The notes below the pieces were generated by a model. The model made no database searches. It had not been told where the DNA came from and worked only from the letters and a program-made list of their open reading frames with translations. Source: Pseudomonas mendocina (GTDB taxonomy: Bacteria; Pseudomonadota; Gammaproteobacteria; Pseudomonadales; Pseudomonadaceae). From it: DNA of 64,000 nucleotides. Positions 28,960 to 39,130 of the stretch are shown piece by piece. A program made the translations under genes and the position numbers. The stretch is taken from assembly GCA_037482215.1 (NCBI GenBank), contig CP148074.1, positions 2,914,001-2,978,000 of the forward strand. The letters are read 5' to 3'. The number at the start of each line of letters is the position of its first letter. Position 1 is the first letter of the stretch.

Positions 28960-29080
28960 CAGACAGCAGCGGTGTGAGTCCGACTTCAGGCAATTCGCCG
29001 CATCCGGCTTGTATGGTCTAGGCTGCTTCCCGATAATAGGCGCCCTTTTCCTATGGCCTTTTGCACGCTACGGCAGCCCA

Positions 29081-29665
29081 ATGACCGAACTCGCCTTAAT
29101 CATGGTCAGCGCCATCCTGGTCAACAACTTTGTGTTGGTCCAGTTCCTTGGCCTGTGCCCGTTCATGGGTGTTTCGAAGAAAATCGAAACCGCCATCGGC
29201 CTCTCTCTGGCCACCACCTTCGTCCTGACGCTGGCCGCTATGTGCAGCTATCTGGTGCAGAAGTACATTCTGCAGCCACTGGACATCGAATACCTGCGCA
29301 CCATCAGCTTTATTCTGGTGATTGCCGTGGTGGTGCAGTTCACCGAAATGGTGGTGAACAAGACCAGCCCCCTGCTCTACCGCGTGCTCGGCATCTTCCT
29401 GCCGCTGATCACCACCAACTGCATTGTGCTTGGCGTAGCCCTGCTGAACGCCAACAAGGCTGAGTTCACTTTTGTCACCGCCACTGCAAACGGCTTCGCT
29501 GCGGGCCTTGGTTTCTCGTTGGTTTTGGTGCTGTTTGCCGCCATGCGTGAGCGCATCGCCATTGCTGACGTGCCCAAACCGTTCCAAGGCGCGGCCATCG
29601 GCATGATCACCGCAGGCCTGATGTCACTGGCGTTTATGGGCTTTACCGGATTGATCAAGCTATGA
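29081..29665 (+). CDS. rnfA: Rnf electron-transport complex subunit A
   Basis: 194 residues from ATG 29081 ([34 protein letters not shown]). Six membrane segments and the conserved Cys that contribute to the membrane-embedded 2Fe-2S centre (LGLCPFMG and TTNCIVLG) are present. First gene of rnfABCDGE-nth; the stop overlaps rnfB (ATGA). The Rnf/Rsx complex couples ferredoxin and NAD redox to ion gradient and, as Rsx, keeps SoxR reduced. The 24 codons upstream (28th-century of a longer frame) lack homology. Confidence 0.95.
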   Translation: MTELALIMVSAILVNNFVLVQFLGLCPFMGVSKKIETAIGLSLATTFVLTLAAMCSYLVQKYILQPLDIEYLRTISFILVIAVVVQFTEMVVNKTSPLLYRVLGIFLPLITTNCIVLGVALLNANKAEFTFVTATANGFAAGLGFSLVLVLFAAMRERIAIADVPKPFQGAAIGMITAGLMSLAFMGFTGLIKL

Positions 29666-30237
29666 CTGTGGTGCTGATCGCCGTTCTCGCGCTACTGGCG
29701 CTGTGCCTGGTAGCAGGCGCCATTCTAGGCTTTGCCGCCGTACGTTTCCGCGTTGAAGGCAACCCGATTGCCGAGCAGATCAACGCCCTGCTGCCACAGA
29801 CTCAGTGCGGCCAATGCGGCTACCCTGGCTGCAAGCCGTACGCCGAAGCGATTGCCGGTGGCGACAAAATCAACAAGTGCCCGCCGGGTGGCGAAGCAAC
29901 GATTCAGGCCCTGGCCGATCTGCTCGATGTAGAGCCGGAGCCGCTGGATGCCGTGGAAGGCGAAAAACCGCAAATGGTCGCCTATATCCGCGAGGCGGAA
30001 TGCATCGGCTGCACCAAATGCATTCAAGCCTGCCCGGTGGATGCCATTGTCGGCGCGGCTAAGCAGATGCATACCGTCATTGCCAGCGAATGCACTGGCT
30101 GCGACCTGTGTGTCGAGCCGTGCCCGGTGGATTGCATCGACATGCTCGAAGTGCCCTCCAGCGTTCAAAGCTGGAAATGGGATAAACCCCTGCCCGCCGG
30201 GCAACTGATCGCCAGCGACCGGGAGCAGGCAGCATGA
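29662..30237 (+). CDS. rnfB: Rnf complex subunit B, polyferredoxin
   Basis: 191 residues. N-terminal membrane anchor (about 1-28), a 4Fe-4S domain ([18 protein letters not shown], then CPPGG) and two ferredoxin clusters [16 protein letters not shown] and [16 protein letters not shown]. It takes electrons between the membrane subunits and RnfC. Overlaps rnfC by 4 bases. Confidence 0.95.
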   Translation: MTVVLIAVLALLALCLVAGAILGFAAVRFRVEGNPIAEQINALLPQTQCGQCGYPGCKPYAEAIAGGDKINKCPPGGEATIQALADLLDVEPEPLDAVEGEKPQMVAYIREAECIGCTKCIQACPVDAIVGAAKQMHTVIASECTGCDLCVEPCPVDCIDMLEVPSSVQSWKWDKPLPAGQLIASDREQAA

Positions 30238-32933
30238 CCGCCATGAGCACGCCCAACACACGAATCTGGGACATTCCCGGCGGCATTCACCCGGAAGAAC
30301 GCAAAGAGCTGTCCAACCGCATGCCGATCCAGCCTGCGCCACAGGCCAAACGCCTGACGCTGCCACTGAACCAACATATTGGCGCCCCAGCCGAGCCTGT
30401 TGTAGCAGTAGGTGAGCGCGTACTTAAAGGCCAGCAGATTGCCCGCGCCAACGGTTTTGTCAGTGCTGCGCTGCACGCACCGACTTCCGGCACCGTATCC
30501 TTTATCGGGCCGCAACCCTACCCTCACGCCTCCGGCATGCTCACCAGCGCGATTGTTATCGACGCTGACGGCCTGGATGAATGGACTGAGCTGAGTCCGT
30601 GCCCGGACTATCGCGCCCTTGAGCCTGCTGAACTGCTGGAGCGCATTCGCCAGGCTGGCATAAGTGGCATGGGCGGTGCAGGCTTCCCCACAGCGGTAAA
30701 GCTCAACGCACGGCCAACCCAAAAGATTCACACCCTGATCATCAACGGTACTGAGTGCGAACCGTACATCACCGCCGATGATGTGCTGATGCGCGAGCGC
30801 GCCGCCGAGTTGCTGTCCGGGGTCGATATCCTTGCGCATCTGATCCAGCCCGAACAGGTGCTGATCGGCATTGAGGACAACAAACCCGAAGCTATCAGCG
30901 CCATCCGTGCAGCCATGGGCGAGCGCAGCTATGCGATCAAAGTCTTCCCGACCAAATACCCGTCAGGCGGTGAGAAGCAGCTGATCCAGATCCTGACCGG
31001 TGTTGAAGTTCCATCCGGAGGCCTGCCCGCCGATATCGGCATGCTTTGTCAGAACGTCGGCACCTGTGTGGCTGTGCATGATGCCGTGATCCACGGTAAA
31101 CCGCTGATTTCACGCATCACCACCCTGACCGGCGAAGCGCTAGAGCGCCCGATGAACGTTGAGGTATTGCTGGGCACACCGGTGAGCGAACTGCTGCAAT
31201 TTGCGGGGCTGAATGAAAACAAGCTGAACCGTCTGATCATGGGCGGCCCGATGATGGGCTTTACCCTCACCGACACCCGCGTGCCGGTGATTAAGACCAC
31301 CAACTGCCTGCTAGCCAGCACCGCTGAGGAACTGCCACCACCACCTCCGGCGATGCCCTGCATCCGCTGTGGTGAATGCGCCGAAGCCTGCCCGGCCAGC
31401 CTGCTGCCGCAACAGCTGCACTTTTTCGCCATCGGCCAAGAGCACGAACAGCTTAAGGCCCACAACCTGTTCGACTGCATCGAATGTGGCGCCTGCGCCT
31501 ATGTCTGCCCGTCCAGCATCCCGCTGGTGCAGTACTACCGCGTGGCCAAGGCAGAAATCCGCGAACTGGAACAGAAACAACTCAAGGCCGAACACTCCAA
31601 ACAGCGCTTCGAGCTGCGCCAGGAGCGTCTGCGCCGCGCAGAAGAGCAGAAAGAAGCTGATCGCCAGGCCCGTGCCGCCCGCGCTGCTGCTGCCAAAGCT
31701 GCCCAAGCGCAAACCCCGGCAGCCCCTGAAGCCGCAGCCGCGCCTGCCAAACCGGGCCTGAGTGAAGAACAGAAGAAACTCAAGATCGAAGCCAGCATGG
31801 CTCAGGTCGCCCTGAAAAAGGCCGAGAAGCAATTGGCCGCCCATGACACACCAGAGTTGCAGGCTCAGGTCGAAGCCTTGCGTCAGGCCGCTGCCGCTGC
31901 GCAAAAGGCGCTGGATGCGGCAATGGCCAGCACCCCAGCAGCACCGGCTGCCGCCCCAGCAGCGGATGATGCCGACCTGAAAAAGGCCAAAATCGACGCC
32001 GCCATGCTGCGCGCCCAAGTGCGTAAGCTGGAGAAAGTCGAGGAACCAACCGCTGAACAGCAGGCCGAACTGCAACAACTGCGCAGCCAGCTGGAGGCTG
32101 CAGAAAAGCTGCTCGCCAGCCTGCAAACACAAGCGCCTGCAACGACCAAGGCCGCACCAGCTGCCGATGATGCCGAGCTGAAGAAAGCCAAGATCGACGC
32201 TGCCATGCTCAAGGCCCAACTGCGCAAGCTGGAGAAGGTCGAAGAGCCTAGCGCCGAGCAACAAGCTGAGCTGCAACAACTGCGCAGCCAGCTGGAGACT
32301 GCAGAGAAGCTGCTCGCCAGCCTACAAAAACAAGCTCCTGCAACGACCAAGGCCGCCCCGGCTGCCGATGATGCCGAGCTCAAGAAAGCCAAGATCGACG
32401 CTGCCATGCTCAAGGCCCAACTGCGCAAGCTGGAGAAAGTCGAGGAGCCAACGCCTGAGCAGCAAGCAGAACTGCAACAGCTACGCAGCCAGTTAGAGGC
32501 TGCGGAGAAACGGCTGGCCGATTTGCAAAACCAAGCCCCAGCAGCCGAGAAGCCTCAGCCCACAGAAGGCGAAAGCAATCTGAAGAAAGCTAAAGTCGAG
32601 CTGGCGATGCGCCGCGCCGAGTTGAAGAAGGCGGAAAAAGCCGGTGCCGATGAAGCCACCCTAGCACCACTACAACAGTCGCTGGCGGAGGCTGAACAAG
32701 CCCTGCACGCCGCAGAAGAGGCCTCGGGCAAACCAGCCCCCGAACTGGTGCGTACAGACAAAAAGCCGATCGACGAAACCACCCGTGCGCTAAAGACCGA
32801 AGTGGCCTTCGCCCGCGCCGACCTGCGCAAACTTGAACGCGAAGGGAGTAGCCCGGCGGATGCCCTTGAGGCGGCCCGGGCGCGTCTGAACGAAGCCGAA
32901 CGCAAACTACAGGAGCACACAGGCAGCCTTTAA
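30234..32933 (+). CDS. rnfC: Rnf complex subunit C with expanded coiled-coil repeat tail
   Basis: 899 residues, much longer than the ~440-residue core. The core has an RnfC barrel-sandwich start ([15 protein letters not shown]), the FMN/NADH-binding domain ([27 protein letters not shown]) and two 4Fe-4S motifs [20 protein letters not shown] (about 376) and [14 protein letters not shown] (about 420). After about 440 comes an Ala/Glu/Lys/Gln-rich coiled-coil tail with three near-identical 67-residue repeats (31965-32567) flanked by diverged copies. Gammaproteobacterial RnfC/RsxC often have such tails, but their number varies. It is the NADH-side peripheral subunit. Confidence 0.94.
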   Translation: MTAMSTPNTRIWDIPGGIHPEERKELSNRMPIQPAPQAKRLTLPLNQHIGAPAEPVVAVGERVLKGQQIARANGFVSAALHAPTSGTVSFIGPQPYPHASGMLTSAIVIDADGLDEWTELSPCPDYRALEPAELLERIRQAGISGMGGAGFPTAVKLNARPTQKIHTLIINGTECEPYITADDVLMRERAAELLSGVDILAHLIQPEQVLIGIEDNKPEAISAIRAAMGERSYAIKVFPTKYPSGGEKQLIQILTGVEVPSGGLPADIGMLCQNVGTCVAVHDAVIHGKPLISRITTLTGEALERPMNVEVLLGTPVSELLQFAGLNENKLNRLIMGGPMMGFTLTDTRVPVIKTTNCLLASTAEELPPPPPAMPCIRCGECAEACPASLLPQQLHFFAIGQEHEQLKAHNLFDCIECGACAYVCPSSIPLVQYYRVAKAEIRELEQKQLKAEHSKQRFELRQERLRRAEEQKEADRQARAARAAAAKAAQAQTPAAPEAAAAPAKPGLSEEQKKLKIEASMAQVALKKAEKQLAAHDTPELQAQVEALRQAAAAAQKALDAAMASTPAAPAAAPAADDADLKKAKIDAAMLRAQVRKLEKVEEPTAEQQAELQQLRSQLEAAEKLLASLQTQAPATTKAAPAADDAELKKAKIDAAMLKAQLRKLEKVEEPSAEQQAELQQLRSQLETAEKLLASLQKQAPATTKAAPAADDAELKKAKIDAAMLKAQLRKLEKVEEPTPEQQAELQQLRSQLEAAEKRLADLQNQAPAAEKPQPTEGESNLKKAKVELAMRRAELKKAEKAGADEATLAPLQQSLAEAEQALHAAEEASGKPAPELVRTDKKPIDETTRALKTEVAFARADLRKLEREGSSPADALEAARARLNEAERKLQEHTGSL
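31965..32567 (+). repeat. Three 201-bp tandem repeats in rnfC
   Basis: Units begin at GATGATGCC (31965, 32166, 32367) with a period of 201 bp, or 67 codons. Each encodes a [10 protein letters not shown] helix, a KLEKVEEP turn and a [13 protein letters not shown] helix ending in an Ala/Thr/Pro linker. Copies 2 and 3 are nearly identical in DNA, implying recent duplication or conversion. Flanking sequences on both sides hold older, diverged copies. Confidence 0.9.
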
Positions 32934-32961
32934 GGCGGCCTGTGTCAGAACCGGAGCATCC

Positions 32962-33993
32962 ATGGCCCTGCCCCGCATCACATCGCCCCACGCCAAGGGC
33001 AAAAACCGCACACAGCAAGTCATGCTGCAGGTGCTGCTGGCCACTGTGCCGGCAATCATCGCCCTGACCTGGCTGTTCGGCATTGGTACCCTGATCAATC
33101 TGCTGCTGGCTAGCATCTTCGCGCTGGGCTTTGAGGCAGCCATCCTGCGCCTGCGCAAACGCCCGGCGCTGTTCTTCCTCAAGGACTACAGCGTCATCGT
33201 CACCGCCGTGCTGCTGGCACTAGCACTGCCGCCCTACTCACCTTGGTGGCTGACCTTAGTCGCCACGGGCTTTGCTGTCGTTTTCGGTAAGCAGCTCTAC
33301 GGTGGCCTGGGTCAAAATCCGTTTAACCCGGCCATGCTCGGCTATGTGGTGGTGCTGATTTCCTTCCCAGTTGAAATGACCAGCTGGCCTGCTCCACACA
33401 GCGTCGGCATGTCCGAAGGCCTACAGCAGATTCTCGGCATCGCCGCCTTGCCAGATGGCTGGGCGCAGGCCACTGCACTGGATGTGCTGAAAACCAACAA
33501 GAGCCTGACCGTCGATGAGCTGTGGACACAGAACCCTGCATTCGGTCACTTCGGTGGTAACGCCGTAGAAATCGTCAACCTGGCCTTCCTACTAGGCGGC
33601 CTGTACCTGCTGCACAAGCGCCTGTTCACCTGGCACGCCCCGGTCGGCATGCTGGCGGCACTGGCCGTCATGAGCCTGCTGTTCTGGAACGGATCTGGAT
33701 CAGATTCGAACGGCTCGCCGCTGTTTCACCTGTTGACTGGCGCAACCATGCTGGGTGCGTTCTTTATCGTCACTGACCCGGTCAGTGGCGCAACCAGCAA
33801 TCTCGGCCGCCTGATCTTCGGCATCGGCGTTGGTGTGCTGGTCTATGTAATCCGTGCCTGGGGCGGCTACCCGGACGGCGTAGCGTTTGCCGTGTTGCTG
33901 ATGAACCTCTGCGCCCCCACCATCGACTACTACACCCGGCCGCGCAGTTACGGCCACAGTAAGCCGACTCGCGGCTTCAAGCTGGGGGATTAA
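32962..33993 (+). CDS. rnfD: Rnf complex subunit D
   Basis: 343 residues, polytopic membrane protein (about ten segments). Signature [36 protein letters not shown], and the covalent-flavin site [13 protein letters not shown], where the Thr of SGAT carries FMN. 28 bp after rnfC with GGAGC. It forms the membrane core with RnfA, RnfE and RnfG. Confidence 0.95.
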   Translation: MALPRITSPHAKGKNRTQQVMLQVLLATVPAIIALTWLFGIGTLINLLLASIFALGFEAAILRLRKRPALFFLKDYSVIVTAVLLALALPPYSPWWLTLVATGFAVVFGKQLYGGLGQNPFNPAMLGYVVVLISFPVEMTSWPAPHSVGMSEGLQQILGIAALPDGWAQATALDVLKTNKSLTVDELWTQNPAFGHFGGNAVEIVNLAFLLGGLYLLHKRLFTWHAPVGMLAALAVMSLLFWNGSGSDSNGSPLFHLLTGATMLGAFFIVTDPVSGATSNLGRLIFGIGVGVLVYVIRAWGGYPDGVAFAVLLMNLCAPTIDYYTRPRSYGHSKPTRGFKLGD

Positions 33994-33995
33994 CC

Positions 33996-34637
33996 ATGGC
34001 CCTGCCTGAAATCAGCCGTTCGATGCTGAAAAACAGCCTGGTGCTCGGTGCCTTTGCCGTCCTCACGGTCGGTATCGTCGCCATCACCCAAGTCGGCACC
34101 ACCGAGCGCATTGAGACCGCTCAACGGGAGGCCAAGGTTCAAGCGCTGGCGCAAATTCTGCCTGCTGGTTCTTTCGACAATCACCTGCTCGACTCGGTGC
34201 GTGAGGTGAATGATCCGCTGTTGGGCAACAAAACAGCGACTCCGGCTTACCTCGCCACCCTCAAAGGCGAACCCGCCGCCGTCATCCTGCAAGCCAATGC
34301 GCCGGACGGCTACAGCGGCAGCATCAGCCTGCTAATCGGGATTTTTGCCGATGGTCGCTTAGCGGGCGTTCGCGTAATCAACCATAAGGAAACACCGGGC
34401 CTCGGGGACAAAATCGAACTGGCTAAAGATCAATGGATCAACAGTTTTGTCGGTAAGTCTCTGCACAACCCAGACGAAACCGGCTGGGCGGTGAAGAAAG
34501 ACGGTGGCGAATTCGACCAGTTTGCCGGGGCGACCATCACGCCTCGCGCCGTGGTCAAAGCTGTACATAAAGCCCTGCAGTACTTCGACGCTAACCGCGA
34601 AACCCTGCTCAAGCCGCTGGAGCCGAACAATGGCTAG
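33996..34637 (+). CDS. rnfG: Rnf complex subunit G, flavoprotein
   Basis: 213 residues. One N-terminal membrane helix ([19 protein letters not shown]) then a periplasmic FMN-binding domain with [12 protein letters not shown] and [16 protein letters not shown]; the Thr in GAT is the covalent FMN acceptor. Two bases after rnfD, and overlapping rnfE by 8 bases. Confidence 0.94.
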   Translation: MALPEISRSMLKNSLVLGAFAVLTVGIVAITQVGTTERIETAQREAKVQALAQILPAGSFDNHLLDSVREVNDPLLGNKTATPAYLATLKGEPAAVILQANAPDGYSGSISLLIGIFADGRLAGVRVINHKETPGLGDKIELAKDQWINSFVGKSLHNPDETGWAVKKDGGEFDQFAGATITPRAVVKAVHKALQYFDANRETLLKPLEPNNG

Positions 34638-35340
34638 TTACCGCGAAATCGTCAGCAACAGCTTGTGGAAGAACAACCCAGGGCTGGTGCAACTACTCGG
34701 CCTGTGCCCGCTGCTGGGTGTCAGTAACTCAGTCGTAAACGCATTGGGCATGGGCTTGGCCACAGCACTGGTTTTAGCCTGCTCTAACGCCGCCGTCTCA
34801 CTGATCCGCAATGCGGTGACCGATGCTGTGCGCCTGCCGGCGTTTGTGATGATCATCGCCGCGTTGACCACCTGCACCGAGCTGTTGATGCAGGCTTTCA
34901 CCTACGAGCTGTACCAGATCCTGGGCATCTTTATCCCACTGATCACCACCAACTGCATCATCCTCGGTCGCGCCGAAGCCTTCGCCGCGAAAAATAAAGT
35001 CAGCCACGCAAGCTTTGACGGCCTGATGATGGGAATTGGCTTTGGGCTGGTTATGGTTGTGATCGGTGCTGTACGTGAGCTACTGGGCACCGGTGCGCTG
35101 TTTGCCAATATGCAGCTGCTGTTCGGGCCGATTGCCGCCAACTGGCAAATCACCTTTGTTGAAGACTACAAAGGCTTCCTGCTGGCGATTCTGCCGCCGG
35201 GTGCGTTTCTGGTGCTGGGCTTGCTGGTGGCTGCGAAAAACCGCATTGATGAACACCTCGAAGCCAAAGCCAAACTGGCCGCTGCCCCACAAGCACCTGC
35301 TGCCAGCCGCCGTGTACGTGTGACCGGAGTCATTGAGTGA
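34630..35340 (+). CDS. rnfE: Rnf complex subunit E
   Basis: 236 residues from ATG 34630 ([32 protein letters not shown]). The upstream in-frame ATG lies inside rnfG. Homologous to RnfA with inverted membrane topology. The Cys of LGLCPLLG and TTNCIILG help bind the central cluster. C-terminal cytosolic tail of about 25 residues is Ala/Lys-rich. The stop overlaps nth (GTGA). Confidence 0.94.
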   Translation: MASYREIVSNSLWKNNPGLVQLLGLCPLLGVSNSVVNALGMGLATALVLACSNAAVSLIRNAVTDAVRLPAFVMIIAALTTCTELLMQAFTYELYQILGIFIPLITTNCIILGRAEAFAAKNKVSHASFDGLMMGIGFGLVMVVIGAVRELLGTGALFANMQLLFGPIAANWQITFVEDYKGFLLAILPPGAFLVLGLLVAAKNRIDEHLEAKAKLAAAPQAPAASRRVRVTGVIE

Positions 35341-35975
35341 ACGCCGCCAAACGCCTGGAAATCTTCCGCCGCCTGCATGCTGAAAACCCTGAGCCGAAGA
35401 CCGAGCTGGAATACAGCAATCCATTTGAGCTGCTGATTGCCGTCACCCTCTCTGCCCAGGCCACCGACGTCAGCGTCAACAAGGCCACCGCCAAACTGTT
35501 CCCGGTAGCCAACACCCCACAAGCGATTTACGACTTGGGCGTTGAAGGCCTGAGTGAATACATCAAGACCATCGGCCTGTACAACAGCAAGGCTAAGAAC
35601 GTCATCGAAACCTGCCGTCTGCTGCTGGAGCGCCACGGCGGTGAGGTCCCGCAAACACGGGAAGAGCTGGAAGCCCTGCCAGGCGTCGGCCGCAAAACCG
35701 CCAACGTGGTGCTCAACACAGCGTTCAGACAAGTGGCAATGGCGGTGGACACCCACATCTTCCGTGTCAGCAACCGCACCGGCATTGCGCCTGGCAAGAA
35801 CGTACTTGAGGTCGAAAAGAAGCTGCTGAAGTTTGTACCCAAGGAATTTCTGCTGGATTCACACCACTGGCTGATCCTGCACGGACGCTATGTATGCCAG
35901 GCACGCAAGCCCCGCTGCGGAAGTTGCATCATCGAAGATCTTTGTGAATACAAACAGAAAACATCTGACGATTGA
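35337..35975 (+). CDS. nth: Endonuclease III
   Basis: 212 residues with a GTG start overlapping the rnfE stop. DNA glycosylase/AP lyase for oxidised pyrimidines. Hh[18 protein letters not shown] carries the catalytic Lys, the catalytic Asp is in [11 protein letters not shown], and the 4Fe-4S ligands are Cys-x6-Cys-x2-Cys-x5-Cys ([17 protein letters not shown]). Last gene of rnfABCDGE-nth, as in most gammaproteobacteria. Confidence 0.96.
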   Translation: MNAAKRLEIFRRLHAENPEPKTELEYSNPFELLIAVTLSAQATDVSVNKATAKLFPVANTPQAIYDLGVEGLSEYIKTIGLYNSKAKNVIETCRLLLERHGGEVPQTREELEALPGVGRKTANVVLNTAFRQVAMAVDTHIFRVSNRTGIAPGKNVLEVEKKLLKFVPKEFLLDSHHWLILHGRYVCQARKPRCGSCIIEDLCEYKQKTSDD

Positions 35976-36081
35976 TTAATCCGAAGATTTTTAATCGCCC
36001 TGATTGAAAAAATCTTTTTTACCCACTCATCTTTTGTCGCTATAAGGTCGGCAAATGGCCTGACAGCCTGGAGTGAGACAG

Positions 36082-36261
36082 ATGACCACGGATAAAGAAG
36101 ACCTCGAATTAGACGAAGACTTTGTTTCAGATGACGCCGATGAGGCGGATGCGCCAATTGAGGTTGCTAAAACCAACCTGACCAAACGCCGCATCATCGA
36201 CAACTTCCTTGAAGAGCGTCGCCTCAATAAACAATTAGCCGAATACGATTTCGATATCTGA
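36082..36261 (+). CDS. Small acidic PA3496-type protein
   Basis: 59 residues from ATG 36082 behind GGAG. A GTG three codons earlier would lie on the Shine-Dalgarno and is rejected. Very acidic N-terminal half (DKEDLELDEDFVSDDADEADAP), then a basic amphipathic helix (TKRRIIDNFLEERRLNKQLAEYDFDI). Homologous in look to the small Pseudomonas protein named for PA3496, called a putative envelope integrity protein; no mechanism is known to me. Sits downstream of nth with its own terminator. Confidence 0.85.
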   Translation: MTTDKEDLELDEDFVSDDADEADAPIEVAKTNLTKRRIIDNFLEERRLNKQLAEYDFDI

Positions 36262-36268
36262 TTGGCAC

Positions 36269-36295
36269 AAAGCCCCGCTTAAAAGCGGGGCTTTT
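36269..36295. terminator. Bidirectional terminator before merR-like gene
   Basis: AAAGCCCCGC / GCGGGGCTTT with a 6-base loop; convergent genes on either side. Confidence 0.9.
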
Positions 36296-36308
36296 GTTGT
36301 GTGGCGCA

Positions 36309-37268
36309 TTAGGTATCCAAACGCCCTTCTATGAGTTGTCTCAAGCGGTCACGCATAAGGCCGGTATGAGCACCCAGGTTGGCTATTGGGCTGCCTTGCA
36401 GCTGTGCCTCTGCCAATTCTGCTCCCAGCCCTGCCAAGGCCATCGGGCAGTCCACAGACAAAGCCAGTTTAAAGAGCTGACGTAACTGCACCTGTGTGGG
36501 TGGCATGGCAGCCAGTACCACCAGCGCTCGCGGCTGGATGGACTGGCAGATCACCGGCACCTCTTCCAGCGGCTGGCCCACCGGCAGAATCCTCAGGCGC
36601 GACGTGTCGCCGCTCACGAGCAAGCCACTGACCAATAATTCGAGTTCACGGTGCTGGTCGGGGATGCCAACAAACAATACGTCCCCTTGGGCATCACGCT
36701 TAAGCATCTGCATACGTTGCAACACTCTGCTGCGCAGGAATGCATCGTAGAACAGCCATTGGCTTAGCTGGCCAAAACCGGCGTCATTGATCCCCTGACG
36801 CCATACGGGAAGCAGAATCTCCTCGAAGGCCATCTGCAGCGGGAAGGTGGCAAATATCTGGCCGTACAGCTGTTCCAGGCGCTCTTCATCAAATGCTTGC
36901 AGAGCTTGGCAGATACGCGTTTGCCACTCCGCCTGCTGTGATTCTCCTGACGCTGCAGGCTCTGCTTGGGTAAACGATGCAGAGGCAGCCTCTTCTCGTC
37001 TACGGGCAAGCAGGTTACCCACCTTACTCACTGCCAGCCCACGTTCTGTCCAAGCCATGATGTCGCGAATCGTCGCGATATCTTCCAGCGTATACAGCCG
37101 GTGCCCGCCTTCAGTGCGGTACGGTCGGATCAATCCGTAACGGCGCTCCCAAGCTCGCAGCGTGACCGGGTTGACACCTGTCTGGCGTACAACCTCACGG
37201 ATGGGAAGCAGCTCGTCACTCACTGGATGCTCAGCAACGCTCACCGAAGCCTCTACTCTTTCAGTCAT
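36309..37268 (-). CDS. MerR-family regulator, LitR/CarH-like (first copy)
   Basis: 319 residues from ATG 37268; a longer frame with 25 more codons runs into the promoter region and is rejected. The N-terminal MerR winged helix is EVVRQTGVNPVTLRAWERRYGL, GGHRLYTLEDIATIRDIMAW. The C-terminal half resembles the B12-binding region of CarH/LitR in its four-helix and Rossmann-like pattern (FLRSRVLQRMQ, VLFVGIPDQHRELELLVSGLL), but the cobalamin DxHxxG signature is absent. It therefore fits the class II LitR proteins that respond to light through a LOV partner. It is divergent from the LOV gene, and TGTACA words lie between them. Confidence 0.85.
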   Translation of the reverse strand: MTERVEASVSVAEHPVSDELLPIREVVRQTGVNPVTLRAWERRYGLIRPYRTEGGHRLYTLEDIATIRDIMAWTERGLAVSKVGNLLARRREEAASASFTQAEPAASGESQQAEWQTRICQALQAFDEERLEQLYGQIFATFPLQMAFEEILLPVWRQGINDAGFGQLSQWLFYDAFLRSRVLQRMQMLKRDAQGDVLFVGIPDQHRELELLVSGLLVSGDTSRLRILPVGQPLEEVPVICQSIQPRALVVLAAMPPTQVQLRQLFKLALSVDCPMALAGLGAELAEAQLQGSPIANLGAHTGLMRDRLRQLIEGRLDT

Positions 37269-37302
37269 AGAAAAGTTAGCCGCAGCTAATAACTGCTGGC
37301 AT

Positions 37303-37378
37303 TGTACAGCGGTCAACGGCACTGGACGTTTACAAGAGTGCAATCTGTACGAAATCGCAGGATATACTCTGCGCCCTC
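37303..37378. promoter_or_regulatory. Divergent promoter region with TGTACA-type operators (merR / LOV)
   Basis: TGTACA at 37303-37308, TTTACA at 37329-37334 and TGTACG at 37346-37351. On the minus strand TTGACC (37316-37311) with a 17-base spacer that contains TGTACA leads to AGTTAT as a merR promoter. On the plus strand TATACT (37373-37378) fits a -10 for the LOV gene with TGTACG near -35. Operators inside spacers are typical for MerR-family control. Confidence 0.55.
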
Positions 37379-37453
37379 ACCGTTCATAGACGTAGCCTGG
37401 ATCGCTTCGCGCAGCCACGCTCACCCGATCACGGTTCTACGAAGGATAAAAGA

Positions 37454-37915
37454 ATGATCAACGCCAAACTGCTGCAACTGGTAGTAGAAGCCTCTAACGA
37501 TGGCATCGTAGTAGCCGAGCAAGAGGGCGACGACAACATCCTGATCTATGCCAACCCGGCGTTTCAGCGCCTGACTGGCTATAACGTTGACGACATTCTG
37601 TATCAGGACTGCCGCTTCTTGCAGGGGAGTGACCGGGACCAACAAGGCCTCAACGTCATTCGTGAAGCGGTTCGCCACAACAAGCCATGCCGGCAGATCA
37701 TTCGTAACTACCGGCAGGACGGCAGTGCCTTCTGGAATGAACTGTCCATCACTCCAGTTTTTAATGAAGCAGACCAACTGACCTACTTCATCGGCATCCA
37801 GAAAGATGTCAGCGACACCGTGCAGGCCTTAGAACGAGTGCGCGAGCTTGAGGCCGAAGTCGCTGCACTAAAGGCTCAGTTGGCAAGCGTGCAAGACAGC
37901 TCGAAAACAAACTGA
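37454..37915 (+). CDS. Short LOV-domain blue-light photoreceptor
   Basis: 153 residues. One LOV domain and a C-terminal helix that can dimerise (ALERVRELEAEVAALKAQL). Photoactive Cys53 lies in YQDCRFLQG; the usual Asn before Cys is Asp, exactly as I remember for the P. putida short LOV protein PpSB1-LOV, to which the whole sequence is very close. FMN contacts NxxxxN-like ANPAFQRLTGY and QIIRNYRQDGSAFWNELSI, FIGIQKDVS are kept. There is no effector domain, so it must signal by protein contact. The adjacent LitR-like repressors are the best candidates. Confidence 0.95.
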   Translation: MINAKLLQLVVEASNDGIVVAEQEGDDNILIYANPAFQRLTGYNVDDILYQDCRFLQGSDRDQQGLNVIREAVRHNKPCRQIIRNYRQDGSAFWNELSITPVFNEADQLTYFIGIQKDVSDTVQALERVRELEAEVAALKAQLASVQDSSKTN

Positions 37916-38170
37916 GCGTTGCCCGCCGTTAAACCTGCCCCTTATCGTCTCCCCTCCCCCCGCGCCTATGTGAAGCCCTTCAATAGGCGCCCCAAATATC
38001 ACTCAAAGCCGATCCCGTAGTGCCCTTATCAGGTATCGGCTATCGCGTGCCCGCGCCCAAAAACCTATACAAAACTAATTTTATTTGTACACATATATTG
38101 ACTTGTACAATTTATTCCTTAACCTCTTAACCTGTACAAGAAAATTTAAATGTACAAGAAAGAGGGATAC
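37916..38170 (+). promoter_or_regulatory. Light-cluster promoter region with TGTACA operators
   Basis: 255 bp, AT-rich over its last 110 bp. TGTACA occurs at 38086, 38104, 38133 and 38151, with spacings 18, 29 and 18. TATACA lies at 38066. A TTGACT -35-like element (38098-38103) directly abuts the second TGTACA. This looks like the operator/promoter of the DUF523-photolyase-lipid operon. The left part (37916-38060) shows nothing recognisable. Confidence 0.6.
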
Positions 38171-39130
38171 ATGAACGTTCTCAATGGCTCGATCAAAATT
38201 GGCATCAGTGCCTGCCTGCTAGGCCAGCCCGTGCGTTTCAATGGCGGCCACAAAGCCTCGCAGCTGTGCCAGGACGTTCTATCGCACTACTTCGATTTTG
38301 TTCCTGTTTGCCCTGAGCAAGCCATCGGCCTGACAACACCGCGTCAACCTATACGCCTGGTTAGCCACCCAGAAGGTCCGCGCGCCGTTGGAACTGTCGA
38401 CCCGAACCTGGATGTCAGTGATGCACTGACTCAAGTGGGCCAGCACGCAGCTGAAAACCTGGGAGGAATCTGCGGCTACATCTTGATGCAGAAGTCCCCG
38501 TCGTGCGGCATGGAACGGGTGAAGGTCTACCAAGACAACGGCCAACCCAGCGACTCAACAGGACGCGGGCTGTTTGCAGCGGCGCTGATGCGAGCCTGCC
38601 CGGACCTTCCCGTTGAGGAAGACGGCCGCCTGAACGACCCAGTGCTGCGAGAAAACTTCATTACCCGCGTGTTCGTTTATGCCGAATGGCAAAACCTCAT
38701 GAATCAAGGCCTGACCCGCCAAGGCCTGATCCGTTTCCATGAACGTTACAAGTACCTGCTTATGGCGACTGCCAGAAAGCAGTACAAACAACTCGGGCAA
38801 TTGGTTGCCCAATGCGGCAACACGGACCTGCACAGCTTGGCGCCCCAGTACTTCAGCCAATTGATGGCTGCCCTCAAACAGCCCGCTAACCGAGGCACCC
38901 ACACCAATGTCCTCCAGCATTTGTCGGGCTATCTGAAGCACGCCATCAGCTCCGATGACAAGCGCGAGTTGCATGAGCTGATTCTGCAATACCGCAACGG
39001 CATCGTGCCGCTGATCTCGCCTCTGACGCTGCTGCGCCATCACTTCCGCCACCACCCCGACGCTTACATTGCTCGCCAGGCATACCTGCAACCACACCCA
39101 GATGCACTGGGGCTGCGTAACGCGCTATGA
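38171..39130 (+). CDS. DUF523-DUF1722 protein (YbgA-like)
   Basis: 319 residues from ATG 38171, which has AGAGGG five bases upstream; an in-frame ATG at 38150 sits inside a TGTACA operator and lacks a ribosome site. The N-terminal DUF523 domain has GISACLLGQPVRFNGGHK and MQKSPSCGMERV (conserved Cys residues that could bind metal or a cluster). The C-terminal DUF1722 domain has RFHERYKYLLMATARKQYKQLG and HVLQHLSGY-like NVLQHLSGYLK. Proteins of this fusion are often next to photolyase genes, here two genes away. Biochemical role unknown. First gene of the light operon; overlaps the next by 4 bases. Confidence 0.88.
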   Translation: MNVLNGSIKIGISACLLGQPVRFNGGHKASQLCQDVLSHYFDFVPVCPEQAIGLTTPRQPIRLVSHPEGPRAVGTVDPNLDVSDALTQVGQHAAENLGGICGYILMQKSPSCGMERVKVYQDNGQPSDSTGRGLFAAALMRACPDLPVEEDGRLNDPVLRENFITRVFVYAEWQNLMNQGLTRQGLIRFHERYKYLLMATARKQYKQLGQLVAQCGNTDLHSLAPQYFSQLMAALKQPANRGTHTNVLQHLSGYLKHAISSDDKRELHELILQYRNGIVPLISPLTLLRHHFRHHPDAYIARQAYLQPHPDALGLRNAL

